64,000 nucleotides of DNA from Streptomyces sp. DH12 (GTDB lineage: Bacteria; Actinomycetota; Actinomycetes; Streptomycetales; Streptomycetaceae), in NCBI RefSeq assembly GCF_020873895.1, contig NZ_JAHWGT010000030.1, forward strand, positions 26,704-90,703, read 5' to 3'. This document shows, in pieces, positions 37,272-45,387 of this stretch (within the stretch, counting starts at the first letter, position 1; every line of letters begins with the position of its first letter). The position numbers and the translations under genes are program-made. The notes beneath the pieces are model-generated. The model worked only from the letters and a program-made list of their open reading frames with translations, did no database searches and was not told the origin of the DNA.

Positions 37272-37790
37272 TCACTCGCCGGTGGCGCCGTCGATCCGTT
37301 CGCGGATGAGGTCCGCGTGGCCGTTGTGGCGGGCGTACTCCTCGATCATGTGGGTGTAGATCCAACGCAGGTTGTGCGTGGTGCCGCTGCGGTGGCGGCC
37401 CGCGCCGACGGTGTCCAGGGACGGCGTCGCGGCCGCCAGCTCCCTGGCGCGGGCGATCTCGCCCTGCCAGGTGGCGTACGCCTCCTCCCACGTGTGGTCC
37501 GGCGCCGGGTGCAAGTCGCCGTCGGGGTCGGCCTCGGTGCAGTAGATGCGCGGCACGTCCTCGTCGGCCAGCACCCGGCGGAACCAGCCGCGCTCCACCT
37601 CCGCCAGGTGCCGCACCAGGCCGAGCAGCGACAGGTCGGAGGGCGGCACGGAGGCCTCCCGCAGCCGCTTGTCGTCCAGTCCCTCGCACTTCGCGGCGAG
37701 CGTGGCGCGGTGGAACTCCAGCCAGCCCTCCAGCATCTCCCGCTCACCGGCGTGGCCGTCGGGCCTGTCACGTCCGTCAGTCGTCGTCAT
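37272..37790 (-). CDS. DinB/DUF664 family protein
   Basis: A 172-residue four-helix DinB-like protein. The three metal-binding histidines expected of the fold are visible in LVRHLAEVERGWF, and in IYTHMIEEYARHNGHADLI near the C-terminus. In actinomycetes such proteins act as mycothiol-dependent enzymes or have unknown roles; a thiol-dependent function is only inference. ATG 37790 is the natural start. The gene is divergent from the Gfo/Idh gene at 37925. Confidence 0.9.
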   Translation of the reverse strand: MTTTDGRDRPDGHAGEREMLEGWLEFHRATLAAKCEGLDDKRLREASVPPSDLSLLGLVRHLAEVERGWFRRVLADEDVPRIYCTEADPDGDLHPAPDHTWEEAYATWQGEIARARELAAATPSLDTVGAGRHRSGTTHNLRWIYTHMIEEYARHNGHADLIRERIDGATGE

Positions 37791-37924
37791 GCCTTGCAGC
37801 GTGCCCCCGATCCGGCCCGTGCAACGGCCCCCGCCCGCAAGGGCGTCGCGGCCCGCCGGACACCGGCCCCGCACCCGCACGTATGCTGCCCGGGTCGGAC
37901 GGCACCACGTGAGAGGAGACCCCC

Positions 37925-38833
37925 GTGAGGGTCGGCTGCATCGGACTCGGCGACATCGCGCGGAAGGCCTACCTCCCGGTCCTCACCACGGTGCCCGGTG
38001 TGGAACTGCACCTCCAGACCCGCACCCCCGCCACGCTGGCGCGGGTGGCGGACGCGCACCACGTGCCCGACGAGCGCCGCCACACGGACCTCGACGGGCT
38101 GCTCGCCGCCGGGCTCGACGCGGCGTTCGTGCACGCCCCGACAGCCGTGCACCCGGAGATCGTCACACGGCTGCTGGAAGCGGGCGTCCCCACGTACGTC
38201 GACAAGCCCCTCGCTTACGAACTCGACGCGTCACGCGGCCTCGTCGACCTGGCCGACCGGCGCGGCGTCTCCCTCGCCGTCGGCTTCAACCGGCGTCACG
38301 CGCCCGCCTACGTCCAGTGCGCCGACCACCCGCGCGACCTGATCGTCATGCAGAAGAACCGCGTCGGCCTCCCCGAGGAGCCGCGCACGCTCGTCCTCGA
38401 CGACTTCATCCACGTCGTCGACACCCTGCGCTTCCTCCTCCCCGGGCCGGTCGAGCACACCGACGTGCGCGCCCGCGTCCGCGACGGCCTCCTGCACCAC
38501 GTCGTGCTCCAGCTCTCCGGCGACGGCTTCACCGCCATCGGCATGATGAACCGGATGAGCGGCTCCACCGAGGAGGTCCTGGAGGTCTCGGGACAGGACA
38601 CCAAGCGGCAGGTCCTCAACCTCGCCGAGGTCGTCGACCACAAGGGCCAGCCGACCGTGCGGCGCCGCGGCGACTGGGTGCCGGTCGCCCGGCAGCGGGG
38701 CATCGAGCAGGTGGTGCTGGCCTTCCTGGACGCGGTCCGGGCCGGGCGGACGCTGGACGCCCACGACGCCCTGCTCACGCACGAGACGTGCGAACGGGTG
38801 GTCCGGGCGGTCACGGAGCAGTCCGCCGCCTGA
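37925..38833 (+). CDS. Gfo/Idh/MocA-family oxidoreductase
   Basis: A 302-residue NAD(P)-binding protein: RVGCIGLGDIARKAYLP (Rossmann), YVDKPLAYEL (the EKP-like motif has DKP), and DDFIHVVDTLRFLLP in the catalytic helix. Unlike the oxidoreductase in the xylan locus it is not embedded in a catabolic operon, so its substrate is not predictable. GTG 37925 follows GAGAGGAGA. Its last 23 bases overlap the convergent lnt gene. Confidence 0.88.
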   Translation: MRVGCIGLGDIARKAYLPVLTTVPGVELHLQTRTPATLARVADAHHVPDERRHTDLDGLLAAGLDAAFVHAPTAVHPEIVTRLLEAGVPTYVDKPLAYELDASRGLVDLADRRGVSLAVGFNRRHAPAYVQCADHPRDLIVMQKNRVGLPEEPRTLVLDDFIHVVDTLRFLLPGPVEHTDVRARVRDGLLHHVVLQLSGDGFTAIGMMNRMSGSTEEVLEVSGQDTKRQVLNLAEVVDHKGQPTVRRRGDWVPVARQRGIEQVVLAFLDAVRAGRTLDAHDALLTHETCERVVRAVTEQSAA

Positions 38834-40355
38834 CGGCCCCGAGGGCGGCGGCCGCCAGCACGGCCCCCGCCGCCCACAGCGGCCAGTCCCCGAACCGTAC
38901 GTACGGCGTCGTCCCGCCGGGCAGCGACACGTCGTACACGGCGGCGGCGCCGCGGTCCGTACCGAGCGGGGCGCCGATCCGCGCGCCGTCCGGGCCGTAC
39001 ACCGCGCTCACGCCGGTAAGCGTGGCGTGCACCACCGGCCGGCCCGTCTCCGCCGCACGCAGCGCCGCCAGCGACGCGTGCTGCTCCGGCGCCCAGCTCT
39101 CCTGGAACGTCGACGTCGCCGACTGGGCGACGAGCACCTCGGCGCCCGCGTGGGCGAGCCGCCGGCTCATGTCGGGGAACGCCGACTCGAAGCAGACGAG
39201 CGGCCCCACCGCCAGGCCCCGCCCGGACCCCGTGCCGACCGTCATCACGACCTGCTCCGCACCGCGCCGGCGGTCCTCGTCCGCGGCCCGGCCCACCGAC
39301 GTCACCCACCCCAGCACCGACCGCAGTGGCACGTACTCGCCGAACGGCACCAGCCGCATCTTGTCGTACCGGTCGCCGGTGGGGCCGTCCGGTCCCACCA
39401 GGACGCTGCTCTTGTAGATGCCCGGCAGGTCCGAGCGGCGCGCGTCGACGTTCACCAGCAGTTCGGCGTCCACGTCCCGCGACAGCGCCGCGAGCCGGGC
39501 GGCGAGGTCCGGGCGGGCCGCCAGGTCGGCGCCCACACTGCTCTCGCCCCACACCACCAGGTCCACGTCCCGCCCGGCCAGCGACCGGGTCAGCGCCTCC
39601 TCGCGGGCGAACCGCCGCTCCGGGCCGCCCGGCCCGTCGACGACACCCGGCTGGACCACCGCGATCCGAGCGCGCCCCACCTGTGCCGGCGGCTCCCACC
39701 ACGTCCACGCCGCCCCCACGGCGAGCGCGCCACCCGCCAGCGCGGCCACGGCCGGCCCCCGTACGGACGGCACCGCCACCAGCAGGGCCACCGCGGTGTT
39801 GACCGCCACCACCAGCAGCGTCACCAGCCACACGCCGCCGAACGCGGCCACCCGCAGGGCCGGCGGGACCTCCCACTGGCTGGCGCCCAGCAGCCCCCAC
39901 GGCCCGCCCAGCCCCTCCCACGACCTCACCGTCTCGACCATCAGCCAGCCCGACGGCACCACAGCGCACGCGGCGACCGCCCGCCCCGGTGAGCGCTCCG
40001 CCCGGCGCAGCGCCCACCAGGCGAGCAGGCCCCACGGCGCCCACAGCAGCGCCAGCAGGGCGGCGAGCACCAGGATGAAGACGTGCAGGCTCGGCACGAG
40101 CCAGTGGTGCACGGCCAGGACGAACCCCGCGCCGCCGAGCCACCCGTCGAGGGCCGCCCGCCGCCCGTCCGGGGCCGTACGGAGCAGCAGCAGCCAGGGC
40201 ACCAGCGCCCCGTACGCCCACCACCACAGGGAGGGGGCCGGGAACGCGAGGGCGGGCAGCGCGCCCGCGGCCACCGCGGCCGCCCCGCGCCCCCACCGCC
40301 ACCGTCGTGACGGCGGCCGCACGGCCACATCGCTCTCCCCGGTCGGCAACCGCAT
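38811..40355 (-). CDS. lnt: Apolipoprotein N-acyltransferase
   Basis: A 514-residue membrane enzyme that N-acylates the cysteine of lipoproteins. Six or more helices precede a nitrilase-like domain (about 230-480) with the Glu-Lys-Cys triad: Glu in VVWGESSVG, Lys in YDKMRLVPFGEYVP, Cys in LVCFESAFP. A final helix anchors the C-terminus. The many lipoproteins in this window are possible substrates. ATG 40355 is followed by a basic region, then helix 1. It overlaps the convergent Gfo/Idh gene. Confidence 0.94.
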   Translation of the reverse strand: MRLPTGESDVAVRPPSRRWRWGRGAAAVAAGALPALAFPAPSLWWWAYGALVPWLLLLRTAPDGRRAALDGWLGGAGFVLAVHHWLVPSLHVFILVLAALLALLWAPWGLLAWWALRRAERSPGRAVAACAVVPSGWLMVETVRSWEGLGGPWGLLGASQWEVPPALRVAAFGGVWLVTLLVVAVNTAVALLVAVPSVRGPAVAALAGGALAVGAAWTWWEPPAQVGRARIAVVQPGVVDGPGGPERRFAREEALTRSLAGRDVDLVVWGESSVGADLAARPDLAARLAALSRDVDAELLVNVDARRSDLPGIYKSSVLVGPDGPTGDRYDKMRLVPFGEYVPLRSVLGWVTSVGRAADEDRRRGAEQVVMTVGTGSGRGLAVGPLVCFESAFPDMSRRLAHAGAEVLVAQSATSTFQESWAPEQHASLAALRAAETGRPVVHATLTGVSAVYGPDGARIGAPLGTDRGAAAVYDVSLPGGTTPYVRFGDWPLWAAGAVLAAAALGAVRRRTAP

Positions 40356-40512
40356 CTCGCGCCTCCTCGCCCGGAGCGTGGAACCAGGACTCCAGTGTGG
40401 CGGAGGGGATCAGTCCGGGGACAGAGCGCCGGGCACGGCGCGTCCCCGCCAGAGGGCCGGGGGTCTTCCGGACCGGGGGAGGAGGGCGCGGGGGACGGGG
40501 GCGCCGCCTCGC

Positions 40513-40728
40513 TCAGGCCGCCTCCCACTGGTGGGCGCGACCGCCGCGCCACTCCACCATCCGCGGGTCGTCGAGGTCGACGTCGGGCTCGTCCAGCCCC
40601 GCGCGCCGCAGGAACTCCAGCAGGTCGGCGTCGTTGTGCGCCAACCCGAGGATGCGGCCGCGCGCGGTGACGCGCCGCCCGCCGCTCGGGGTGGGACGGT
40701 GCACGACGATCGGGGCCTGTGGGGGCAC
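40513..40728 (-). CDS. Small conserved Streptomyces protein
   Basis: A 71-residue protein from GTG 40728 (VPPQAPIVVHRPTPSGGRRV, ending DDPRMVEWRGGRAHQWEAA). The sequence pattern (IVHRPS-GGRxVT, LAHNDADLLEFLRRAGL, VEWRGG) recurs in small Streptomyces proteins, as far as I recall, and looks like a compact alpha/beta fold. No function is known to me. It is too short to assign by motif alone; codon bias and the conserved pattern support it. Confidence 0.7.
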   Translation of the reverse strand: MPPQAPIVVHRPTPSGGRRVTARGRILGLAHNDADLLEFLRRAGLDEPDVDLDDPRMVEWRGGRAHQWEAA

Positions 40729-40853
40729 GGTCCCAGGATGCGCCGGGTCCGGCGTGATCGCAGCCGCTCTGGGCGGCGGGGCCGCGCACCGGTGGCGGTG
40801 GGCCGGTGGTGGGTCGAGCCGGTGGTGCGGCGGTGAGCCGGCGGTGCGGTGGG

Positions 40854-40874
40854 GGTTCACACGGGGTGTGAACC
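40854..40874. promoter_or_regulatory. Perfect 9-3-9 inverted repeat, candidate operator
   Basis: GGTTCACAC-GGG-GTGTGAACC is perfect and less G/C-rich than its surroundings. It lies 126 bases upstream of the small gene that starts at 40728. No known regulator site comes to mind. A terminator is less likely because it is far from any stop codon. Confidence 0.45.
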
Positions 40875-40972
40875 GCGTACGTGCGGATCCGTGCCGTGCG
40901 CCCTGCCGCGCGGGCTCCGCACACGGCATCCTCGGGGGCGAGGATCCGGGCAGGAGAACCCCCGGGACCCCG

Positions 40973-41052
40973 GGCCGCCGGTCACCCCCCCCTACCGGCG
41001 GCCCCCCTCCTCGTCACGGCCCGCGCCGCCGCCGCTCGGCGGTGGCGCGGGC
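40973..41052 (-). terminator. Two tandem hairpins after the small gene at 41068
   Basis: The first stem met by leftward transcription pairs 41019-41034 with 41037-41052 (15 of 16 bp, very tight loop), starting 15 bases after the stop. The second pairs 40973-40982 with 40994-41003 (10 bp, perfect). Confidence 0.75.
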
Positions 41053-41067
41053 CGGTGGCGTCCGCGG

Positions 41068-41244
41068 TCAGGCGACGGCGTCGACGTCGCCCTCCTGGGC
41101 GGCGGTCCACTTCAGGACCAGCGCCTGGTAGATGCGCTGCTCGTCCTCCGACAGAGGTCCGTCGGCACGCGCCCAGAGTTCACGGATGGCACGGTTCAGG
41201 GCGTCGGCGTCGGGCGGGGCGGGGTCGGACACGGGCTTGGACAT
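41068..41244 (-). CDS. Small acidic helical protein
   Basis: A 58-residue protein from ATG 41244 (MSKPVSDPAPPDADALNRAI, then RELWARADGPLSEDEQRIYQ). It is rich in acidic residues and predicted helical. It looks like a conserved small Streptomyces protein; I know no function. The two terminators directly downstream support a real transcription unit. An in-frame upstream ATG at 41310 would add 22 basic residues and has no better ribosome site. Confidence 0.65.
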   Translation of the reverse strand: MSKPVSDPAPPDADALNRAIRELWARADGPLSEDEQRIYQALVLKWTAAQEGDVDAVA

Positions 41245-41317
41245 GCCGCCAGCGTAAGGGGCCTTTCGGGCGATCCGCTGTGACCCGCCACGCACCGTGA
41301 CGATTCCCACGCCCGCG

Positions 41318-42190
41318 TCAGTGCGACGGCTGTCCCGCGTCCGGGGTCAGCACGCCCAGCCAGATCAGCGCGAACAGCGCCAGGCCCAGCACTATCCGGT
41401 AGACGACGAACGGCATGAAGCTCCGCGTGGTGATGAACTTCATGAACCACGCGATGACCGCGTAGCCCACGCCGAAGGCGACCACCGTGGCGAAGACGGT
41501 CGGCCCCCAGGCGACGTGGCCCTCGCCGACGGCCTTCAGCTCGAACAGGCCGGAGGCCAGGACGGCGGGGACGGCGAGGAGGAAGGAGTACCGGGCGGCC
41601 GCCTCGCGCGTGTAGTTCATCAGCAGGCCGCCGCTGATGGTCGCGCCCGACCGGGAGACCCCGGGGATCAGCGCCATCGCCTGGCACAGACCGAAGATCA
41701 GGCCGTCCTTCACACCCAGGTCCCGCAGCGTCTTCGGGTCGGGCGACGCCCGGTGCCTGCCGCCCTCCTGCGCTCGCGCCGCCAGCCGGTCGGCCACGCC
41801 GAGCACGACGCCCATCACGATCAGGGTGGTGGCGATCAGCCGCAGGTCACGGAAGGGCCCCTCGATGTGGTCCTTGAGGGTCACGCCCAGCACACCGATG
41901 GGGATCGAGCCGACGATCACCAGCCAGCCCATGCGCGCGTCGTGGTCGGAGCGCATCGCCTTGTCCGTCAGCGAGCGGAACCAGGCGGACAGGATGCGGC
42001 CGATGTCCTGGCGGAAGTAGATCAACACCGCCGCCTCCGTGCCGATCTGCGTGATCGCCGTGAAGGCCGCGCCCGGGTCGTGCCAGCCGGCGAAGGCGGC
42101 GGTGAGGCGCAGATGGGCGCTGGAGGAGATCGGGAGGAACTCCGTCAGCCCCTGGACGAGTCCGAGGACGAGCGATTCGAACCAATTCAT
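41318..42190 (-). CDS. uppP: Undecaprenyl-diphosphatase
   Basis: A 290-residue polytopic membrane enzyme of the BacA/UppP family, which recycles undecaprenyl pyrophosphate for peptidoglycan synthesis and can raise bacitracin tolerance. Both active-site motifs are present: GLVQGLTEFLPISSSAHL near the start and LIPGVSRSGATI in the middle. About eight helices and a normal length. ATG 42190 begins MNWFESLVLG as in relatives. Confidence 0.96.
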   Translation of the reverse strand: MNWFESLVLGLVQGLTEFLPISSSAHLRLTAAFAGWHDPGAAFTAITQIGTEAAVLIYFRQDIGRILSAWFRSLTDKAMRSDHDARMGWLVIVGSIPIGVLGVTLKDHIEGPFRDLRLIATTLIVMGVVLGVADRLAARAQEGGRHRASPDPKTLRDLGVKDGLIFGLCQAMALIPGVSRSGATISGGLLMNYTREAAARYSFLLAVPAVLASGLFELKAVGEGHVAWGPTVFATVVAFGVGYAVIAWFMKFITTRSFMPFVVYRIVLGLALFALIWLGVLTPDAGQPSH

Positions 42191-42294
42191 GGGGCCAGGG
42201 CCGTCCCGAAATGTGCGTGTGCGGTCGTTGGAGTCGGTGCAGCGTATCGCCTGAGGATGAACGGACGGTGATCATCCGGTGTCGTGGAGCGGTG

Positions 42295-43011
42295 TCAGGA
42301 GACGGGTGCCGAACGCAGCCGGTGCCGCTTGCGCCAGGCGACCAGCGCCCCGGCGAGCCCGCTCACGACGATGAACCCGGCGGAGGCGAGGAACGCGGGG
42401 GACGTCGGCGCCGCGGCCTGGGCTCCGGCGACCACGTACGCCGCCGTGTTCGGTACGCATCCCAGACCCGTGCCCGCGAGGAAGGGGAGGTAACCCATGC
42501 GGGAGACCGCCGCGCAGTAGTTGGCGGCGGCGAAGGGGACGCCGGGGAAGAGCCGGATCGCCAGCGTCGAGCGGAAGCCGTGCCGGCTGAGCTGCCCGTC
42601 CGCCGCGGCCAGCCAGCGGCCGCGCAGATACGGGCGCAGCGCGTCCCGGCCCAGCGCCCGGCCGAGCGTGAACGCGATGCCGGCTCCGAGGACGGTCCCG
42701 CCGACGGCCGCCGCGAGCCCGGCCTGCGTGCCGAACAGGGCCCCCGCCGCCAGGTTCAGCACGGGCCTCGGCACGAAGGCGGCGGTGCACAGGCCGTACG
42801 CCAGCCCGAAGAGCACCGCCGCGCCGGCGCCGCCCAGGTGCGGCGGCCAGCCGCCGTCCGCCAGCAGACGGTGCGGCTCGTACGCGACGACGGCCGCCGC
42901 CCCGCTGGCGAGCAGGCAGACCAGCAGGGCCAGGCGCGCCCCGGGAGACACCAGGACGCGGGCACGGCGCGAGGCGGGACCGGCCGGGGGCCGGACGGCG
43001 GGCTGGAGCAT
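42295..43011 (-). CDS. TVP38/TMEM64 (SNARE-associated/VTT) family membrane protein
   Basis: A 238-residue membrane protein. The VTT-domain core is clear: FVPRPVLNLAAGALFGTQAG, LGAGIAFTLGRALGR, then IRLFPGVPFAAANYCAAVSR and VPNTAAYVV. Related bacterial proteins take part in membrane lipid or polyprenyl-phosphate handling. The DedA protein at 48875 is a distant cousin, and the neighbouring uppP works on the same lipid carrier, so a role in undecaprenyl-phosphate flipping is a reasonable but unproven idea. Confidence 0.88.
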   Translation of the reverse strand: MLQPAVRPPAGPASRRARVLVSPGARLALLVCLLASGAAAVVAYEPHRLLADGGWPPHLGGAGAAVLFGLAYGLCTAAFVPRPVLNLAAGALFGTQAGLAAAVGGTVLGAGIAFTLGRALGRDALRPYLRGRWLAAADGQLSRHGFRSTLAIRLFPGVPFAAANYCAAVSRMGYLPFLAGTGLGCVPNTAAYVVAGAQAAAPTSPAFLASAGFIVVSGLAGALVAWRKRHRLRSAPVS

Positions 43012-43323
43012 CCGGGGAGCGTAACCGACGGCCCCCGCCGTCCGCCGTGACCGGAAACGCACCGGAGGACGGGAACCACCGGCGCCCGCCCGAAAACCCG
43101 TCGACGCGGACGGCCCCCCGAGGGCAGGATCGTCCCCATGTCCCGGTACGCCTTCCTCGCAGCGCCGTCCGCAGTCGCGGACGCGCCGAAGGCTGCCGCC
43201 GTCGTCCTGGACGGCGCCCGAAGCTGACCCTTCCCGGATCGTCCGGCGACCCCGCAGGGGGAGGGTCGGCCAGACCGAGGGGTCCCCACCACGCTTCGAG
43301 TTCCGGAGAGGAACCACCCCGTC
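43012..43323. other. Leader region of the divergent EF-Tu gene, with a possible short peptide
   Basis: The region has a 29-codon frame from ATG 43138 to TGA 43227 (MSRYAFLAAPSAVADAPKAA and nine more residues) with a weak AGGGCAGG before it. Its codon bias is like that of real genes, but the length is too small to be sure. A GGAGAGGAA ribosome site for the EF-Tu gene ends the region. I see no clear attenuator. Confidence 0.4.
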
Positions 43324-44493
43324 ATGTCCAAGACGGCGTACGTGCGCACCAAGCCGCACCTCAACATCGGCACCATGGGCCACGTCGACCACGGGAAGAC
43401 CACCCTCACGGCCGCCATCACCAAGGTCCTCAGCGAGCGCGGGTCCGGCGCCTTCGTCCCGTTCGACCGGATCGACCGGGCGCCCGAGGAGGCCCGGCGC
43501 GGCATCACCATCGACCTCGCGCACGTCGAGTACGAGACCGACACCCGCCACTACGCGCACGTCGACATGCCCGGCCACGCCGACTACGTCAAGAACATGG
43601 TGACCGGCGCGGCCCAACTGGACGGCGCCGTCCTCGTGGTGTCCGCGCTCGACGGCATCATGCCGCAGACCGCCGAGCACGTCCTGCTCGCCCGCCAGGT
43701 CGGCGTCGACCACATCGTCGTCGCCCTCAACAAGGCCGACGCCGGGGACGACGAGCTCACCGACCTCGTCGAGCTGGAGGTGCGCGAACTGCTCACCGCC
43801 CACGGCTACGGCGGCGACACCGTCCCCGTCGTCAGGGTCTCCGGGCTCGGTGCCCTGCGGGGCGAGCCGCGGTGGACGGCCTCGATCGAGGCGCTCCTCG
43901 ACGCCGTCGACACGTACGTGCCGACGCCCGTGCGGTACGTGGACGGGCCGTTCCTCATGCCGGTGGAGAACGTCCTCACCATCAGCGGGCGGGGCACCGT
44001 CGTCACCGGAGCCGTCGAGCGCGGCACCGTGCGCGTCGGCGACCGCGTCGAGGTGCTCGGCGCGGACACCGAGACCGTCGTCACCGGGGTGGAGACCTTC
44101 GGCAAGCCGATGGACCGGGCGGAGGCCGGCGACAACGTGGCGCTGCTGCTGCGCGGCGTGCCCCGCGACGCGGTCCGCCGCGGACACGTGGTGGCCCGGC
44201 CCGGCAGCGTCGTACCCGGCCGGCGCTTCACCGCGCGGGTGCACGTCCTGTCGGCCCGCGAGGGCGGCCGCGCCACCCCCGTCACGACCGGGTACCGGCC
44301 GCAGTTCCACCTCCGCACCGCCGACGTGGTGGGCGTCGTCGACCTGGGCGGGGCGGGGGTCGCCCGCCCCGGGGAGACGGTCACCATGACCGTCGAGCTG
44401 GGGCGCGACGTGCCGCTGGAGGCGGGCCTCGGATTCGCCGTCCGGGAGGGCGGCCGCACGGTGGGGGCGGGCACCGTGAGCGAGGTGCTGTAG
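43324..44493 (+). CDS. tuf3: Divergent elongation factor Tu (EF-Tu3 type)
   Basis: A 389-residue EF-Tu with all GTPase motifs: GHVDHGKT (19-26), RRGITI switch I, DMPGH (81-85; the usual EF-Tu text is DCPGH) and NKAD (136-139), followed by two beta-barrel domains. It differs from a housekeeping EF-Tu in many otherwise constant positions ([20 protein letters not shown]). This matches the Streptomyces tuf3 class, whose product from S. ramocissimus was reported to resist several EF-Tu inhibitors. It is not beside fusA or rpsL genes, as tuf1 would be. GGAGAGGAA precedes ATG 43324. Confidence 0.93.
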   Translation: MSKTAYVRTKPHLNIGTMGHVDHGKTTLTAAITKVLSERGSGAFVPFDRIDRAPEEARRGITIDLAHVEYETDTRHYAHVDMPGHADYVKNMVTGAAQLDGAVLVVSALDGIMPQTAEHVLLARQVGVDHIVVALNKADAGDDELTDLVELEVRELLTAHGYGGDTVPVVRVSGLGALRGEPRWTASIEALLDAVDTYVPTPVRYVDGPFLMPVENVLTISGRGTVVTGAVERGTVRVGDRVEVLGADTETVVTGVETFGKPMDRAEAGDNVALLLRGVPRDAVRRGHVVARPGSVVPGRRFTARVHVLSAREGGRATPVTTGYRPQFHLRTADVVGVVDLGGAGVARPGETVTMTVELGRDVPLEAGLGFAVREGGRTVGAGTVSEVL

Positions 44494-44521
44494 CGGTGGG
44501 CGGGGCGGGGAGAATGGGGCG

Positions 44522-45367
44522 GTGACCGATCCCCTCCCCGTCCTGCGCGCCGTCGACGGCGGCACCGCCAAGCTCATGCCGGACATCGACCGGGAGCGGG
44601 CCTGGCTGCTGACCGTCGACGGCGCGCCCCAGTCGTACGTCGACCTGGACGACCCCACGCACCTGGAGTTCGAGTACGTGCGCCGGCTCGCCCACGTCGT
44701 GGACGCCGCGGCCGACGGGGGCGCCCCCCTCGACGTCGTGCACCTGGGGGGCGGCGCCCTCAGCCTGCCCCGGTACGTCGCGGCGACGCGGCCCGGTTCG
44801 CGGCAGGACGTGGTCGAGGCGGACCGGGGGCTGCTGGCGCTGGTGGCCGAGCACCTTCCCGTCCCGGAGGGCGCGGGCATCACCGTGCACGGAGCGGACG
44901 CGCGGGAGTGGCTCGCGGCGGCGCCCGCGGACTCCGCGGACCTCGTCGTCGGCGACGTGTTCGGCGGCTCGCGCGTCCCCGCGCACCTGACCTCCGTCGA
45001 GTACGCGCGGGAGGTCGAACGGGTGCTGCGGCCGGGCGGCTGCTACGCGGCGAACCTCGCCGACGGGGCGCCGTTCGCGTTCCTGCGCTCGCAACTCGCC
45101 ACGTTCGGCTCCCTCTTCGGAGAGCTGGCGCTCATGGCCGAGCCGGCGGTGCTGCGCGGGCGGCGCTTCGGCAACGTGGTGCTGGTGGCCTCGCACGCGC
45201 CGCTCGACACGGCCCGGCTCGCCCGCCGGGCGGCCGCCGACGCCTTCCCCGCGCGGGTGGAGCACGGCGAGGCGCTGACCCGGCTGGTGGGGGACGCTCG
45301 GGTGGTGGGCGACACGGACGCGGTGGCGTCGCCCGAGCCGCCGGGCGGGGCCTTCGGCATCGGCTGA
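44522..45367 (+). CDS. Spermidine synthase-like SAM-binding protein
   Basis: A 281-residue class I methyltransferase-fold protein. The motifs VVHLGGGALSLPRYV, DVVEADRGLLAL, VHGADAREWL and DLVVGDVFGG follow spermidine synthases, but the polyamine-site segment differs and the C-terminal part is extended. Actinobacterial members are often fused to or beside MFS proteins and their substrates are unknown; an MFS gene follows here convergently. A GAGAAT sequence 6 bases before GTG 44522 may make the transcript leaderless. Confidence 0.85.
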   Translation: MTDPLPVLRAVDGGTAKLMPDIDRERAWLLTVDGAPQSYVDLDDPTHLEFEYVRRLAHVVDAAADGGAPLDVVHLGGGALSLPRYVAATRPGSRQDVVEADRGLLALVAEHLPVPEGAGITVHGADAREWLAAAPADSADLVVGDVFGGSRVPAHLTSVEYAREVERVLRPGGCYAANLADGAPFAFLRSQLATFGSLFGELALMAEPAVLRGRRFGNVVLVASHAPLDTARLARRAAADAFPARVEHGEALTRLVGDARVVGDTDAVASPEPPGGAFGIG

Positions 45368-45387
45368 CGGCGGCCGGCGGACCGCCG

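Larger units (their letters stand above)
40729..41067. other. Intergenic stretch rich in inverted repeats
   Basis: These 339 bases hold no gene I can support, but three strong inverted repeats (40854-40874, 40973-41003, 41019-41052). The last two are probably terminators of the leftward gene ending at 41068. The first is set apart and is described separately. Confidence 0.6.
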
